Source: Thermoflexus hugenholtzii JAD2 (GTDB taxonomy: Bacteria > Chloroflexota > Anaerolineae > J036 > Brachytrichaceae). From it: 33,420 nt of DNA. This document shows positions 8,598 through 16,354 of this stretch, piece after piece. The stretch is from contig CAMDWA010000033.1 in assembly GCA_945877855.1 (NCBI GenBank), forward strand, positions 1-33,420, in the 5' to 3' direction. Positions within the stretch are counted from its first letter, which is position 1, and each line of letters starts with the position of its first letter. Position numbers and translations under genes: made by a program. The notes beneath the pieces are model-generated. The model was not told the origin of the DNA, did no database searches, and worked only from the letters and a program-made list of their open reading frames with translations.

Positions 8598-8945
8598 TTA
8601 CTGCACTCGCAACAAAACGGGTGCGGCTTTCCAAAGGCCTTCGAGGTTGTAAAATGCGCGGCGGGCGGGGGTGAAAATATGCACCACCAAATCGCCATAG
8701 TCTAACAAGACCCAACCCGAATCACCGGGGCCTTCAACACGTCGTTTAATTGTTTTGTCTTCAGCTTTCAACATTTCTTGAATATTGTCAGCAATTGCAT
8801 CGATTTGCCGTGACACATTACCCGAACAAATGACAAAATAATCTGCCACGCCCGATATGTTGCGCAAATCGAGCAACACAATGTCTTCTGCTTTTTTATC
8901 TTCTGCGGCGCTTACAGCCAACCGCGCTAATTCCAATCCGTCCAC
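8598..8945 (-). CDS. rsfS: ribosomal silencing factor RsfS (Iojap)
   Basis: 115 residues with the GTG start at 8945. RsfS binds ribosomal protein uL14 on the 50S subunit and blocks 30S joining when nutrients are short. Typical motifs are present in order: KKAEDIVLLDLRNISGVADYFVICSGNVSRQIDAIADNI in the first half, then VEGPGDSGWVLLDYGDLVVHIFTPARRAFYNLEGLW. A longer reading from 9023 adds 26 residues (HFALRTQHSALS and so on) that only translate the heptamer array, so it was rejected. TATAAT lies 6 nt before the GTG and no Shine-Dalgarno is present, which suggests a leaderless mRNA. In many bacteria rsfS sits near nadD; here it does not. Confidence 0.92.
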   Translation of the reverse strand: MDGLELARLAVSAAEDKKAEDIVLLDLRNISGVADYFVICSGNVSRQIDAIADNIQEMLKAEDKTIKRRVEGPGDSGWVLLDYGDLVVHIFTPARRAFYNLEGLWKAAPVLLRVQ

Positions 8946-8951
8946 GCACCC

Positions 8952-8957
8952 ATTATA
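8952..8957 (-). promoter_or_regulatory. -10 box TATAAT of rsfS, leaderless type
   Basis: Reading the minus strand, a perfect TATAAT is followed by GGGTGC and then the GTG start of rsfS. A start of transcription 6-7 nt after the hexamer would fall on the start codon. The -35 region would lie in the heptamer array; no good TTGACA is visible. Confidence 0.6.
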
Positions 8958-8964
8958 CAGAGTA

Positions 8965-9158
8965 ACGAGTGCTGAGTCCTGAGTGCTGAGTGCTGAGTGC
9001 TGAGTCCTGAGTGCAAAGTGCAAAGTGCAAAGTGCAAAGAATCAAGTGATGAGTGTTAAATAGTGGCACATTACTCTAAACTTAGCGCTCAGGACTCAGC
9101 ACTCAGCACTTTCTACTTTCCACTTTCCACTTTGCACTTTGCACTTTCTACTGAGCAC
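8965..9158. repeat. inverted heptamer array (GTGCTGA, GTGCAAA / TCAGCAC, TTTGCAC)
   Basis: A composite array: GTGCTGA/GTCCTGA units, then GTGCAAA units, a centre, then TCAGCAC units and TTTCCAC/TTTGCAC units, all in 7-bp phase. It fills nearly the whole gap between the divergent rsfS and Uma2 genes. Both genes have TATAAT at the array edges, so the array occupies both upstream promoter regions. Confidence 0.9.
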
Positions 9159-9164
9159 TATAAT
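9159..9164 (+). promoter_or_regulatory. -10 box TATAAT of the Uma2 gene, leaderless type
   Basis: A perfect TATAAT, then AAAAAT, then the ATG at 9171: the same 6-nt spacing as rsfS on the other strand. A TTTGCA from an array heptamer lies 15 bp upstream and could act as a weak -35. Confidence 0.6.
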
Positions 9165-9170
9165 AAAAAT

Positions 9171-10022
9171 ATGGTTACGGTTGAAGTCAATGCCCTTGAT
9201 GAAATCCCTCAATCAGTGGGTTACACACAGGTTGGCGAATATACGCGAATGCGCCCAGACGGCACATTTGAGGTTGAAACCAGCCATCTCATTACTTCGG
9301 ATGATGCACCCGTGGATAACTTAATTTCCGAAAAGCAGATGCGTTTGTTAACTGAGCCGCTGTATGCATCGTGGCAACATTCGCAATATGGACAGCGGTT
9401 TATTGCCACTGCCAATGTTGGTGTATTTGCACGGCCCGTTAACCCAGCAGTGGTCGTTCCTGATGTGTTGCTTAGCCTAAATGTTGACCCGTTACATGGC
9501 AAACGCATGAATGAGGTGAAAAGCTACCTCATTTGGGAATTTGGTAAATTACCCGATTTGGTGATTGAAATTGTGTCTAACCGCCAAGGCAATGAGTTGA
9601 AAGACAAATTGCTCGATTACTTAATGTTGCGGGTCGATTATTATGTGGTGTTTGACCCAATGGGCGAATTGCGCCGTGAAATGGATGGGCAAAGCGTCAT
9701 TGCCTATTCGCGAAATAATCGCAATTATGTGCGGATGCCAACCTTGTGGTTTGAGGAGCTTGAGTTGGGTTTAACCCGTTGGCAAGGCCAATTTGAAAAC
9801 ACGGAATATGCGTGGTTGCGTTGGTGTGACCGTGATGGCAATGTGATTTTGACAGGTAAAGAGCGTGCTGATTTAGCGGAACAAAACCTGAAACAAACAG
9901 AGCAAAACTTGAAGCAGACAGAACAAGATCTAAAAGAAACCAAATTGCGTGCTGATGAAGCCGAGGCCAAGGCAGCGCGGCTGGCGGCTCGTTTACGTGA
10001 ATTGGGTATTGCCGATATTTAA
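9171..10022 (+). CDS. Uma2 (DUF820) family PD-(D/E)XK protein with coiled-coil tail
   Basis: 283 residues from the ATG at 9171. A reading from 9063 adds only array-encoded residues (SALSTFYFPLST and so on). Uma2 proteins have a restriction-endonuclease-like fold; their role is unknown and they occur in many copies in cyanobacteria and Chloroflexota. The core is D98 in VVVPDVLLSLN, E133 in PDLVIEIVSN and a Lys after NELKDK (about 144-146). A WF-aromatic segment lies near 192. The tail at 232-280 is a highly charged coiled coil with three seven-residue repeats: EQNLKQT at 237-243 and 244-250, and EQDLKET at 251-257. They are encoded by 21-bp DNA repeats at 9879-9941. Nuclease activity is not demonstrated for the family. 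Confidence 0.85.
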   Translation: MVTVEVNALDEIPQSVGYTQVGEYTRMRPDGTFEVETSHLITSDDAPVDNLISEKQMRLLTEPLYASWQHSQYGQRFIATANVGVFARPVNPAVVVPDVLLSLNVDPLHGKRMNEVKSYLIWEFGKLPDLVIEIVSNRQGNELKDKLLDYLMLRVDYYVVFDPMGELRREMDGQSVIAYSRNNRNYVRMPTLWFEELELGLTRWQGQFENTEYAWLRWCDRDGNVILTGKERADLAEQNLKQTEQNLKQTEQDLKETKLRADEAEAKAARLAARLRELGIADI

Positions 10023-10028
10023 ATAGGT

Positions 10029-10059
10029 GCGAAGCGCGGTTAAAACAACCGCGCTTCGC
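10029..10059. terminator. perfect 13-bp hairpin between convergent genes
   Basis: Arms at 10029-10041 (GCGAAGCGCGGTT) and 10047-10059 with an AAAAC loop. It lies just after the Uma2 stop and just before the end of the convergent ABC transporter gene. It can act as a bidirectional terminator. Confidence 0.65.
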
Positions 10060-10073
10060 CGTTTAAGTGGTGG

Positions 10074-12002
10074 TTACCGATATCCCTCAGCCTGCATATT
10101 AAAAAGCTTGGCATAGGTGCGATTAAGCTGCATCAATTCGGCGTGCGTGCCGAGTTCGCTGATGCGTCCGCCCTCGATCACGGCGATGCGGTCGGCCATG
10201 CGCACAGTGCTAAAGCGATGGCTGATCAGAATGGCAATTTTGCCTTCGGTTAGCTCACGAAAACGCTGAAAAATTTCATATTCTTTCTCGGCATCTAAGG
10301 CGGCTGTCGGTTCGTCTAACACCAACACCGCCCCATCACGCATAAATGCCCGCGAGAGCGCAATTTTTTGCCATTGTCCGCCCGATAACTCGCTGCCTTT
10401 GTCGAACCAGCGGCCCAGCATGGTGTCGTATTGCTGGGGCAATGTGTCAATTACTTCATCGCCCCCGCCACGCTCGGCGGCGGCCTTAATACGCGGCTCA
10501 TCGTTTAGCGCCTTAATTTGCCCATAGCCAATATTGTCGCGGGCCGAGGCCTGATATTCGACAAAATCTTGAAAGATGACGCCAATGCTATCGCGCAGGC
10601 TGTTTATATCATAATCGCGCAAATCGACGCCATCGAGCAAAATTTGGCCCTCGCTGGGTTCATAGAGTCGTGTCATCAATTTAATCAGCGTGGTTTTACC
10701 TGCCCCATTGGCTCCCACCAGCGCGATCTTTTCGCCCGGCCCAATGCTTAAATTTACCCCACGCAATGCATATTCGCTGCGCCCGGCATATTTAAACGAC
10801 ACATTGCGAAATTCGATGCCACGTTTGATTGGGCGTGGCACGGGCTGATTACTCGGCGCTGATTTGCCGCTGAGCGCTATTTGCGGTTGTAATGCCAAGT
10901 ATGAGAATAAATTGTCTAAAAATAGCCCACTTTCGTAAAGCGAGTTGATATTTGAAAAAATACCTTGAAACAAACCTTGCGCCTGCCGACACAGCGATAA
11001 ATACAAGGTCATACCGCCCAACGTAATGCCTTGGGTGATGGTGCGAAAAATGATCCATGCATAGGCGATATAAAAACTCAGGCTGCTGACCAAGCCCCAC
11101 ACCACACTTATGCCGCTGCGTTTAACTGCCAACGTGGTGTCTTCGTGATAAAACTTCCAAAAATAATCTTGGTATTGTTTGAGCAGTGATTCACCCAATC
11201 CAAACAACTTCACTTCTTTGGCGCTATGATCAACCGTGAGCAAATATTCAAAATAATTCATGCGGCGGGCTTCGGGGGCACGCCAACTTAATAGACGAAA
11301 AGTGAGTTGGCTATAACGCATTTGTGCCATAAAGGCCGGCACACTGGCCCCAAAGAGCAACAGCGTAATAAATGGGCTAAAGGCCAGCAACAATACCGCA
11401 AACGAAGTCAGCGTAATGAGGTTTTGCACCAGCATAAACCCGGTGTTGACAATACTCAACACGCGCCAATTGGATTCACGACGGGCATTTTGTAGTTTGT
11501 CGTAAAACGTTGGGTCTTCAAAATATTGCAAATCGAGCGTGAGCGCTTTGCGAATGATGGCGGTATTGATCTCGTTTGATAGCTTGGCATTTAACACATG
11601 GTCGAGCAGTCGCCGTGCTTGGTTGATGAGGCTGCTAATGATGATGAAGACAAACTCGAGCAATAAATAGGGCAGGGCTGGTTGTAATGTGTCATAAACC
11701 AGCGTCCATGCCGCCAATGAATCTAAATTGGCAAGGGTGTTTTTTTGCGAAATCGACTGCACAACGGCATCGACAATCAATTTGCCCACCCAGGCCTGTG
11801 CCGCTGGTAACAAAGCCGATACCAATGTCACCACCATCATGCCAATAAAGCCCCATTGATGGGCATCCCATACCATTTTGAGCGCACGCGGCATATTTTT
11901 AAATGCGTCGCGTGCATCTTTTAGCCGTTCGCGCCAAGGCTTATTTTTATTGGGTTTTATAGATGAAGGGCGCGGCCCTCGGCGATGGGGATTGGGGTTC
12001 AT
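10074..12002 (-). CDS. ABC transporter, fused permease and ATPase (exporter type)
   Basis: 642 residues, a half-transporter that should dimerise in the inner membrane. The transmembrane domain covers roughly 50-350, with hydrophobic helices near 52-70, 108-127, 186-210, 208-225, 300-320 and 325-340. The ATPase domain covers about 396-640: Walker A GANGAGKT at 430-437, Q-loop Q478, signature LSGGQ at 539-543, Walker B VLVLDEP at 559-565 and H-loop H595. The ATP site looks fully competent. The N-terminal 25 residues are basic and proline-rich. No substrate can be assigned; similar proteins export lipids, peptides or drugs. It is transcribed alone, facing the Uma2 gene at its 3' end and the alcohol dehydrogenase at its 5' end. 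Confidence 0.9.
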   Translation of the reverse strand: MNPNPHRRGPRPSSIKPNKNKPWRERLKDARDAFKNMPRALKMVWDAHQWGFIGMMVVTLVSALLPAAQAWVGKLIVDAVVQSISQKNTLANLDSLAAWTLVYDTLQPALPYLLLEFVFIIISSLINQARRLLDHVLNAKLSNEINTAIIRKALTLDLQYFEDPTFYDKLQNARRESNWRVLSIVNTGFMLVQNLITLTSFAVLLLAFSPFITLLLFGASVPAFMAQMRYSQLTFRLLSWRAPEARRMNYFEYLLTVDHSAKEVKLFGLGESLLKQYQDYFWKFYHEDTTLAVKRSGISVVWGLVSSLSFYIAYAWIIFRTITQGITLGGMTLYLSLCRQAQGLFQGIFSNINSLYESGLFLDNLFSYLALQPQIALSGKSAPSNQPVPRPIKRGIEFRNVSFKYAGRSEYALRGVNLSIGPGEKIALVGANGAGKTTLIKLMTRLYEPSEGQILLDGVDLRDYDINSLRDSIGVIFQDFVEYQASARDNIGYGQIKALNDEPRIKAAAERGGGDEVIDTLPQQYDTMLGRWFDKGSELSGGQWQKIALSRAFMRDGAVLVLDEPTAALDAEKEYEIFQRFRELTEGKIAILISHRFSTVRMADRIAVIEGGRISELGTHAELMQLNRTYAKLFNMQAEGYR

Positions 12003-12005
12003 AGA

Positions 12006-12093
12006 AATGGATTAAGGGTTAAGAATTGAGGATGAGCGATTGCGTAAATTTCAGTTTATGATTATCCCTAATCTTAATCCCAAATCCTTTAAT
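12006..12093. repeat. short degenerate heptamer array between divergent genes
   Basis: GGATTAA, GGGTTAA, GAATTGA and GGATGAG follow in 7-bp phase, then a unique centre, then CCCTAAT, CTTAATC and CCAAATC as a weak inverted half. The gap lies between the divergent ABC transporter and alcohol dehydrogenase, so promoters of both must lie here or in the array; none is clear. Confidence 0.65.
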
Positions 12094-12094
12094 T

Positions 12095-13129
12095 ATGAAA
12101 GCTGTTGTGATTGAAAAACCCTTCCAAGCAACTATTGTTGACTGTGTGACACCGAGTATTGCGCCCAACCAAGTATTGGTTCGGGTGGGGGCAGTAGGTA
12201 TTTGCGCCAGTGATGTGGAAGTATATGAAGGCACGCGCCCTGCCGATTATGTGCGCTACCCTTGCCAACCGGGCCACGAATGGGCTGGCACAGTGGCGGC
12301 AGTGGGCAGCGAGGTTGCTCATCTCAAGTTAGGTGATAGGGTAGCGGTAGAAGGGCATCATTTTTGTGGCAAATGCTATTTTTGCCAGCGTGGGCAAACC
12401 AACTTGTGCCAACACTATAACGAATTTGGCTTTACCCTGCCCGGTGCTTATGCCGATTATGTGGCAGTGCGGGCTGATCTGGCCCATCCCTTCGCCCCTG
12501 ATTTGCCGTTTGAGGTGGCGGCATTGACCGAACCCGCCGCTTGTGCTGGGCATGGCTTGCTGCGGGCAGGAGTGCAATCTGGTGACACGGTTGCGGTCAT
12601 TGGCCCGGGCACGATTGGGCTGTTGGGGGTGGCGTGGGCCAAGGCTTTGGGTGCAGGGCGCATCATCGCGGCTGGGGTTGATCGTAATAACGAAAGTTTT
12701 GCACGGGCCGTTGGTGCAACCGATTATGTGACATTGGCCGAAGGGGCAGACACACAGGTGAAGGCCATGACTGAGGGGCGCGGGGCCGATGTGGTGTTTG
12801 AATCGGCGGGCAACCCGCAGGCGGTGCTATTGGCGTTCGATCTGGTGCGACGTGGTGGCACAGTCGTGCAAGTCGGTATCGCGGGTGGCGATCATACTAT
12901 TCGCCTCTCGCCCGATCTGGCCTGCCTCAAAGATTTGCGGCTGCATGGTGTGTTTGCTTATACTTCAGCCGTGTTTGTCGAAACCTTGCGCCGCATCGAA
13001 AATGGCGTACTCAATGTGCGCCCACTGATCACCCATCGCCTGCCGTTGACGCAATTTGCTGCTGGTCTTGCCTTGCTCAAACACAAACCCGAACCAGTGG
13101 TTAAAACGGTTTTAATGGTTAATGATTAA
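12095..13129 (+). CDS. zinc-dependent alcohol dehydrogenase (MDR family, threonine/sorbitol dehydrogenase-like)
   Basis: 344 residues, cytoplasmic medium-chain dehydrogenase, probably a tetramer using NAD(P). Catalytic zinc ligands are C37 (GICASD) and H61-E62 (PGHEWAG). The structural-zinc lobe has all four cysteines: C91, C94, C97 and C105. The nucleotide-binding motif is VAVIGPGTIGLLG, about residues 167-180. The overall pattern resembles Tdh and sorbitol dehydrogenase rather than ethanol dehydrogenase, so a polyol or secondary alcohol substrate is likely, but it cannot be named. The last residues (MVND) and stop codon are encoded by the first units of the adjacent heptamer array, so the array has either grown into the gene end or supplied its stop. 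Confidence 0.9.
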   Translation: MKAVVIEKPFQATIVDCVTPSIAPNQVLVRVGAVGICASDVEVYEGTRPADYVRYPCQPGHEWAGTVAAVGSEVAHLKLGDRVAVEGHHFCGKCYFCQRGQTNLCQHYNEFGFTLPGAYADYVAVRADLAHPFAPDLPFEVAALTEPAACAGHGLLRAGVQSGDTVAVIGPGTIGLLGVAWAKALGAGRIIAAGVDRNNESFARAVGATDYVTLAEGADTQVKAMTEGRGADVVFESAGNPQAVLLAFDLVRRGGTVVQVGIAGGDHTIRLSPDLACLKDLRLHGVFAYTSAVFVETLRRIENGVLNVRPLITHRLPLTQFAAGLALLKHKPEPVVKTVLMVND

Positions 13130-13233
13130 TGGTCAATGATCAATGGTCAATGATCAATGGTTAATGGTTAATGGTTAATGGTTAATGGTTAATGGTCAAT
13201 GGTTAATCATTAACCATTGACCATTAACCATTA
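13115..13233. repeat. inverted heptamer array (TTAATGG, TCAATGG / CCATTAA)
   Basis: About fourteen 7-bp units (TTAATGG, TCAATGA, TCAATGG) followed by a short reverse-complement run (TCATTAACCATTGACCATTAACCA). It lies between convergent genes and overlaps the 3' end of the alcohol dehydrogenase. Its unit is nearly the same as the array at 2441. Confidence 0.9.
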
Positions 13234-14436
13234 GCTCAGCGCTTGCGCAAGGTCGGCGATGATGTCTTCGACATCTTCGATGCCGACCGAGAGGCGCACG
13301 AGACCATCGGTGATGCCTTGTTTGGCGCGTTCTTCGGGTGCAATATCGCGGTGTGACGAAATGGCTGGGTAGGTCATCAAGGTATAAATGTCGCCGATGC
13401 TGGTGGTGGGGGTGATGATCTTACAGCGATCCATCAGGCCAAACACAGCGCTGCGGCTGGCATTGGCCAATTCAAACGACACCACTGCCCCAAAATGCCC
13501 ATTAAATAGGCGTTTACACAACTCGTGCTGGGGGTGACTGGGCAAGCTGGGGTGAAAGACGGTCTTAATGGCAGGTTGTTGCGTTAGCCATGCTGCCACC
13601 GCATTGGCGTTGGCGCATTGTTGCTTCATACGCAACGTCAGCGTTTTCATCCCGCGTGATACCATTCGCGCCTCATAAGGGGCCAAATTTAGCCCGATCA
13701 AGCGTGAGAATTTTTGGGCGCTTTTTAATAATTCGGGGTCGTTAATGGCGACTGCACCGGCGGCAATATCGCCATGCCCATTTAAATATTTAGTAGCACT
13801 GTGCATGATGATGTCTACGCCGTCGTAAACCATGCGTCGTAGCACTGGTGTGGCAATGGTGGCATCGACAATTACACGCGCCCCAATTTCGTGCGCCATC
13901 GCGGTTAAGGTCGGAATGTCTGACACTTTCAGCATCGGGTTCGATATTGCCTCTAAAATCAGCACATCGGGTTGCTGTGTCGCCATTACTTGTGCTACCT
14001 CTGCCAAATTGGTGGTATCACACAGCAATGTTTCATAACCTTGAAGCGCAAAAACATCTTTGAGCAATGTAAAGGTCGAGCCAAATACATCACGGGCACA
14101 TAACACCCGTTTGGTTTTGTTTTTGGGTGATGGAGTATAGAGGGCGGTTTGAATGGCCAAAAACATGGCGGCCATGCCGGTTGCAGTGGCAATTGCGCCT
14201 TTGGTTTCTTCTGCCGAGGCGATGGCAATTTCGAGCGCTTGCACGGTGGGGTTGCCACGCCGAATGTAGGTGAAGCTTTCGTTGACATTGGCAAAACCCC
14301 AGTCGATGCCCTCGGCATTGGTTTGCACATAGGTGGCGCTCGACACAATCGGCATGACGGTCGGTGCGCCTAGACGATTGCGTTCTGGGTGTTCACCATC
14401 GTGAACGATACGTGTAGTAAGTTTATGTTGAGACAT
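13231..14436 (-). CDS. Cys/Met-metabolism PLP enzyme (cystathionine gamma-synthase/lyase family)
   Basis: 401 residues, the usual size. This fold type I PLP family includes MetB, MetC, MdeA and cystathionine gamma-lyase. The PLP lysine is K216 in SATKYLNGHGD, the pyridine-N aspartate is D191 in VDATIATP, and Y57/R59 in YIRRGNPT bind the phosphate of the neighbouring subunit. VDATIATP replaces the common VDNTFATP, so subfamily and substrate are uncertain; methionine gamma-lyase, cystathionine lyase and O-acyl-homoserine sulfhydrylation are all possible. The open frame runs back to 14748, but those 104 extra residues read through the hairpin at 14513-14577 and antisense to the regulator gene. 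MSQHKLTTRIVHDGEHPER at 14436 is the proper start. Confidence 0.88.
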   Translation of the reverse strand: MSQHKLTTRIVHDGEHPERNRLGAPTVMPIVSSATYVQTNAEGIDWGFANVNESFTYIRRGNPTVQALEIAIASAEETKGAIATATGMAAMFLAIQTALYTPSPKNKTKRVLCARDVFGSTFTLLKDVFALQGYETLLCDTTNLAEVAQVMATQQPDVLILEAISNPMLKVSDIPTLTAMAHEIGARVIVDATIATPVLRRMVYDGVDIIMHSATKYLNGHGDIAAGAVAINDPELLKSAQKFSRLIGLNLAPYEARMVSRGMKTLTLRMKQQCANANAVAAWLTQQPAIKTVFHPSLPSHPQHELCKRLFNGHFGAVVSFELANASRSAVFGLMDRCKIITPTTSIGDIYTLMTYPAISSHRDIAPEERAKQGITDGLVRLSVGIEDVEDIIADLAQALS

Positions 14437-14439
14437 GAG

Positions 14440-14496
14440 GAAATGGATGAATGCGTGAATGAGCGAATGAGTGAATAAATGGCGTTTATGAACGTG
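14440..14496. repeat. octamer-phased degenerate repeat
   Basis: Upstream of the PLP gene the plus strand reads GAATGCGT, GAATGAGC, GAATGAGT, GAATAAAT: units of 8 bp rather than 7, with no inverted half. A similar 8-bp rhythm may be present at 4693-4715. Confidence 0.5.
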
Positions 14497-14512
14497 GGAG
14501 TATAAACGACAA

Positions 14513-14577
14513 GAAAAGCCGATTTCACTATCCCGCCTCAAGCTACGCTTGAAGCGGGATAGTGAAATCGGCTTTTC
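14513..14577. repeat. long hairpin, GCCGATTTCACTATC family, copy 1
   Basis: Perfect 24-bp arms at 14513-14536 and 14554-14577. After one mismatch the stem goes on for six more pairs (TCAAGC/GCTTGA) to a TAC loop. It lies immediately after the response regulator stop and is followed on the minus strand by T-rich sequence, so it could terminate that gene. It shares its outer ends with copies at 16183, 21569 and 31351. Confidence 0.85.
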
Positions 14578-14578
14578 C

Positions 14579-15271
14579 TCAATTTTCCAAAAGCAACTTA
14601 TAGCCAACCCCAAATATAGTTTCGATCTCGACACCGCTGCCAGAGATACGCTTGCGTAATTGGCCGACATGTACATCAACAGTGCGGGTTTCACCTGCAA
14701 AATCAAAACCCCATACCACCTCGAGCAAGCGTTCGCGTGTAAAAACAATACCTTTGTTTTCGAGCAATGTCACGAGCAAATCAAATTCTTTGGCCCGCAT
14801 TTGTATCGGCTTGTCTTCGACCCAAACCTCATGACGGGCCACATCGACCCGTAACTTGCCAAGGTTTAAGAGTTGATCAGGAGCGGGAGGAGGATTCCGA
14901 TTGTTTGTTCTGCGCAAAATGGCTTTGATGCGTGCCATCAATTCACGCGGGTTAAATGGCTTGGTCATGTAATCATCGGCCCCTAACTCAAGGCCGACAA
15001 TTTTTTGCACATCGTCATCGCGTGCGGTCAGCATAATGATGGGTAGGTCTGATTTGTTGCGCACCCGTTTGCACACTTCCCAGCCATCAATTTTAGGCAG
15101 CATTAAATCGAGCACCATCAACGCGGGGGGCGGTTCAGCCAATGCCATTTGTAAGCCGGTTGCACCATCGTATGCCCGTAATATGCGATACCCGGCTTGT
15201 TTCGCATAAAGCTCAATCAGATCAATAATATTTCGCTCGTCGTCAACGACCAATAGTGTTTCTATACTCAC
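14579..15271 (-). CDS. OmpR/PhoB-type response regulator
   Basis: 230 residues. The receiver domain is at 1-120 with acidic D10-D11, phospho-acceptor D55 (LMVLDLMLP) and LGADDYMTKPF carrying the conserved Lys. It is followed by a winged-helix DNA-binding domain at about 135-228 (RELMARIKAILRR linker, then EFDLLVTLLENKG, TRERLLEVVWGFDF and TRTVDVHVGQLRKRI). It is a phosphorylation-controlled transcription factor. The start is a GTG at 15271, two bases after the stop of the DsbA-like gene, so the two are probably translated from one mRNA. No histidine kinase is next to it, so the partner lies elsewhere. The signal and targets are unknown; pairing with a DsbA-like gene hints at envelope redox stress, as inference. 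Confidence 0.9.
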   Translation of the reverse strand: MSIETLLVVDDERNIIDLIELYAKQAGYRILRAYDGATGLQMALAEPPPALMVLDLMLPKIDGWEVCKRVRNKSDLPIIMLTARDDDVQKIVGLELGADDYMTKPFNPRELMARIKAILRRTNNRNPPPAPDQLLNLGKLRVDVARHEVWVEDKPIQMRAKEFDLLVTLLENKGIVFTRERLLEVVWGFDFAGETRTVDVHVGQLRKRISGSGVEIETIFGVGYKLLLEN

Positions 15272-15273
15272 GG

Positions 15274-16098
15274 TTATTTTGTGTTTTTAAGCGCATCTTC
15301 AATGGCAGCTTTAAACACTGAATAGGGTTGTGCGCCGACCACGAGTTTGCCATTAATTAAAAATGAAGGTGTGCCACGCACCCCAAAACGCTGACCTTCT
15401 TCCGAATCAATTTGAACCCGCCCCGTTGTCTGGTCTTCGTTGAGGCATTTGCTAAATGTGGACATGTCAATTTTTAAGGCGGTGCTGGCCAGTTTGATCA
15501 GGTCGGCTTTGTTTTGTGGGATTCGTCCGATACGGCTTCGCTCGTCAAATAACGCGGTGTGATAGCCCCAAAATGCATTTTGATCGGCGGCACATTCGGC
15601 GGCTTGGGCTGCCAAGAATGAAATATCGCCCAAGGCTGGGTATTCTTTGTAGCTAATTTTGACCTTGCCTGCGGCTACATATTCTTGCAAAATACGTGGG
15701 AAAGTTTCGGTGTGATAACGTAAGCAATAAGGGCATTGAAAATCGCTATATTCAATAATGGTTACTGGTGCATCGGCCTTGCCTTGGGTATTGCTGGGAC
15801 GCAACGCAACGTTTTGAATATTGCCAGCCGCTGCGGCGGGCGCTGGTTGGGCATTCGCCGCCGCGCCATTGCGTTGGGTGCTTTCGTCAATCACCTCTTG
15901 TAAGGCTGATTTAACTGTTTGTTTTAATTCGGCTTGTGAGTTTGTGGCGGCCCCCACCTTTAACAATTGCAACATTGCGCCATTGGTGCCAATCATTAAT
16001 GCACTAAATAATAACATTGTGCCAAACAGCGACCCCAGCGCAAACCAGCCCAAAGTCATGACATCGGTTCTTTTTTCTTTTTTTTCTTGCTCTTCCAT
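15274..16098 (-). CDS. membrane-anchored DsbA-like thiol oxidoreductase
   Basis: 274 residues. A charged N-terminus (MEEQEKKEKR) precedes one transmembrane helix at 17-39, giving an N-in anchor. A linker with a Pro/Ala-rich stretch (80-93) leads to a thioredoxin-fold domain from about residue 100. The active site is C122-PYC-C125 in SDFQCPYCLRYH. GVRGTPSFLING carries the cis-Pro loop, and an additional Cys pair is possible (AECAAD, SKCLNED). It belongs to the DsbA/BdbD-like Thioredoxin_4 family and should form or isomerise disulfides outside the cytoplasmic membrane. It is first in an operon with the response regulator. AAAATAAA directly before the ATG gives no strong Shine-Dalgarno. The secreted multi-cysteine protein at 428 is the kind of substrate it could serve. 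Confidence 0.88.
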   Translation of the reverse strand: MEEQEKKEKRTDVMTLGWFALGSLFGTMLLFSALMIGTNGAMLQLLKVGAATNSQAELKQTVKSALQEVIDESTQRNGAAANAQPAPAAAAGNIQNVALRPSNTQGKADAPVTIIEYSDFQCPYCLRYHTETFPRILQEYVAAGKVKISYKEYPALGDISFLAAQAAECAADQNAFWGYHTALFDERSRIGRIPQNKADLIKLASTALKIDMSTFSKCLNEDQTTGRVQIDSEEGQRFGVRGTPSFLINGKLVVGAQPYSVFKAAIEDALKNTK

Positions 16099-16182
16099 TT
16101 TATTTTCCGTGTGGTAAAAAAGATTTTGCTGAAATTACTATCACATTTGAGCAGATTCCAAGTTGATAAAAGGTTTTGTCGA

Positions 16183-16229
16183 TTTCATTATCTCTCCTCT
16201 AATCGTAGCTTAGAGGAGAGATAATGAAA
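16183..16229. repeat. long hairpin, GATTTCATTATC family, copy 2
   Basis: Perfect 20-bp arms at 16183-16202 and 16210-16229 around a TCGTAGC loop; pairing continues outward with one mismatch (TCG/CGA). It lies in the 256-bp gap between the flippase-like gene and the DsbA gene, where no gene is visible. Outer ends and loop match copies 1 and 4; the inner stem (TCTCCTCTAA) is different but fully paired. Confidence 0.8.
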
Positions 16230-16354
16230 CCGATCCTTCATCTTGCAGGAATTTGCGCTATTTTCATGAAGAATAGTGAGATAGTGAATTTAGCGAAAAC
16301 ATATTTTAATTTCCACTGTTGATTGAGAGGATACGTATATATTAGCACCAAATG

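Noticed and set aside
8965-9158. Possible CRISPR-like or direct-repeat array
   Set aside because: Units are 7 bp, degenerate and inverted with no unique spacers or cas genes.
14437-14748. 104-residue N-terminal extension of the PLP enzyme
   Set aside because: It reads through a perfect hairpin and antisense to the response regulator; the family start is at 14436.
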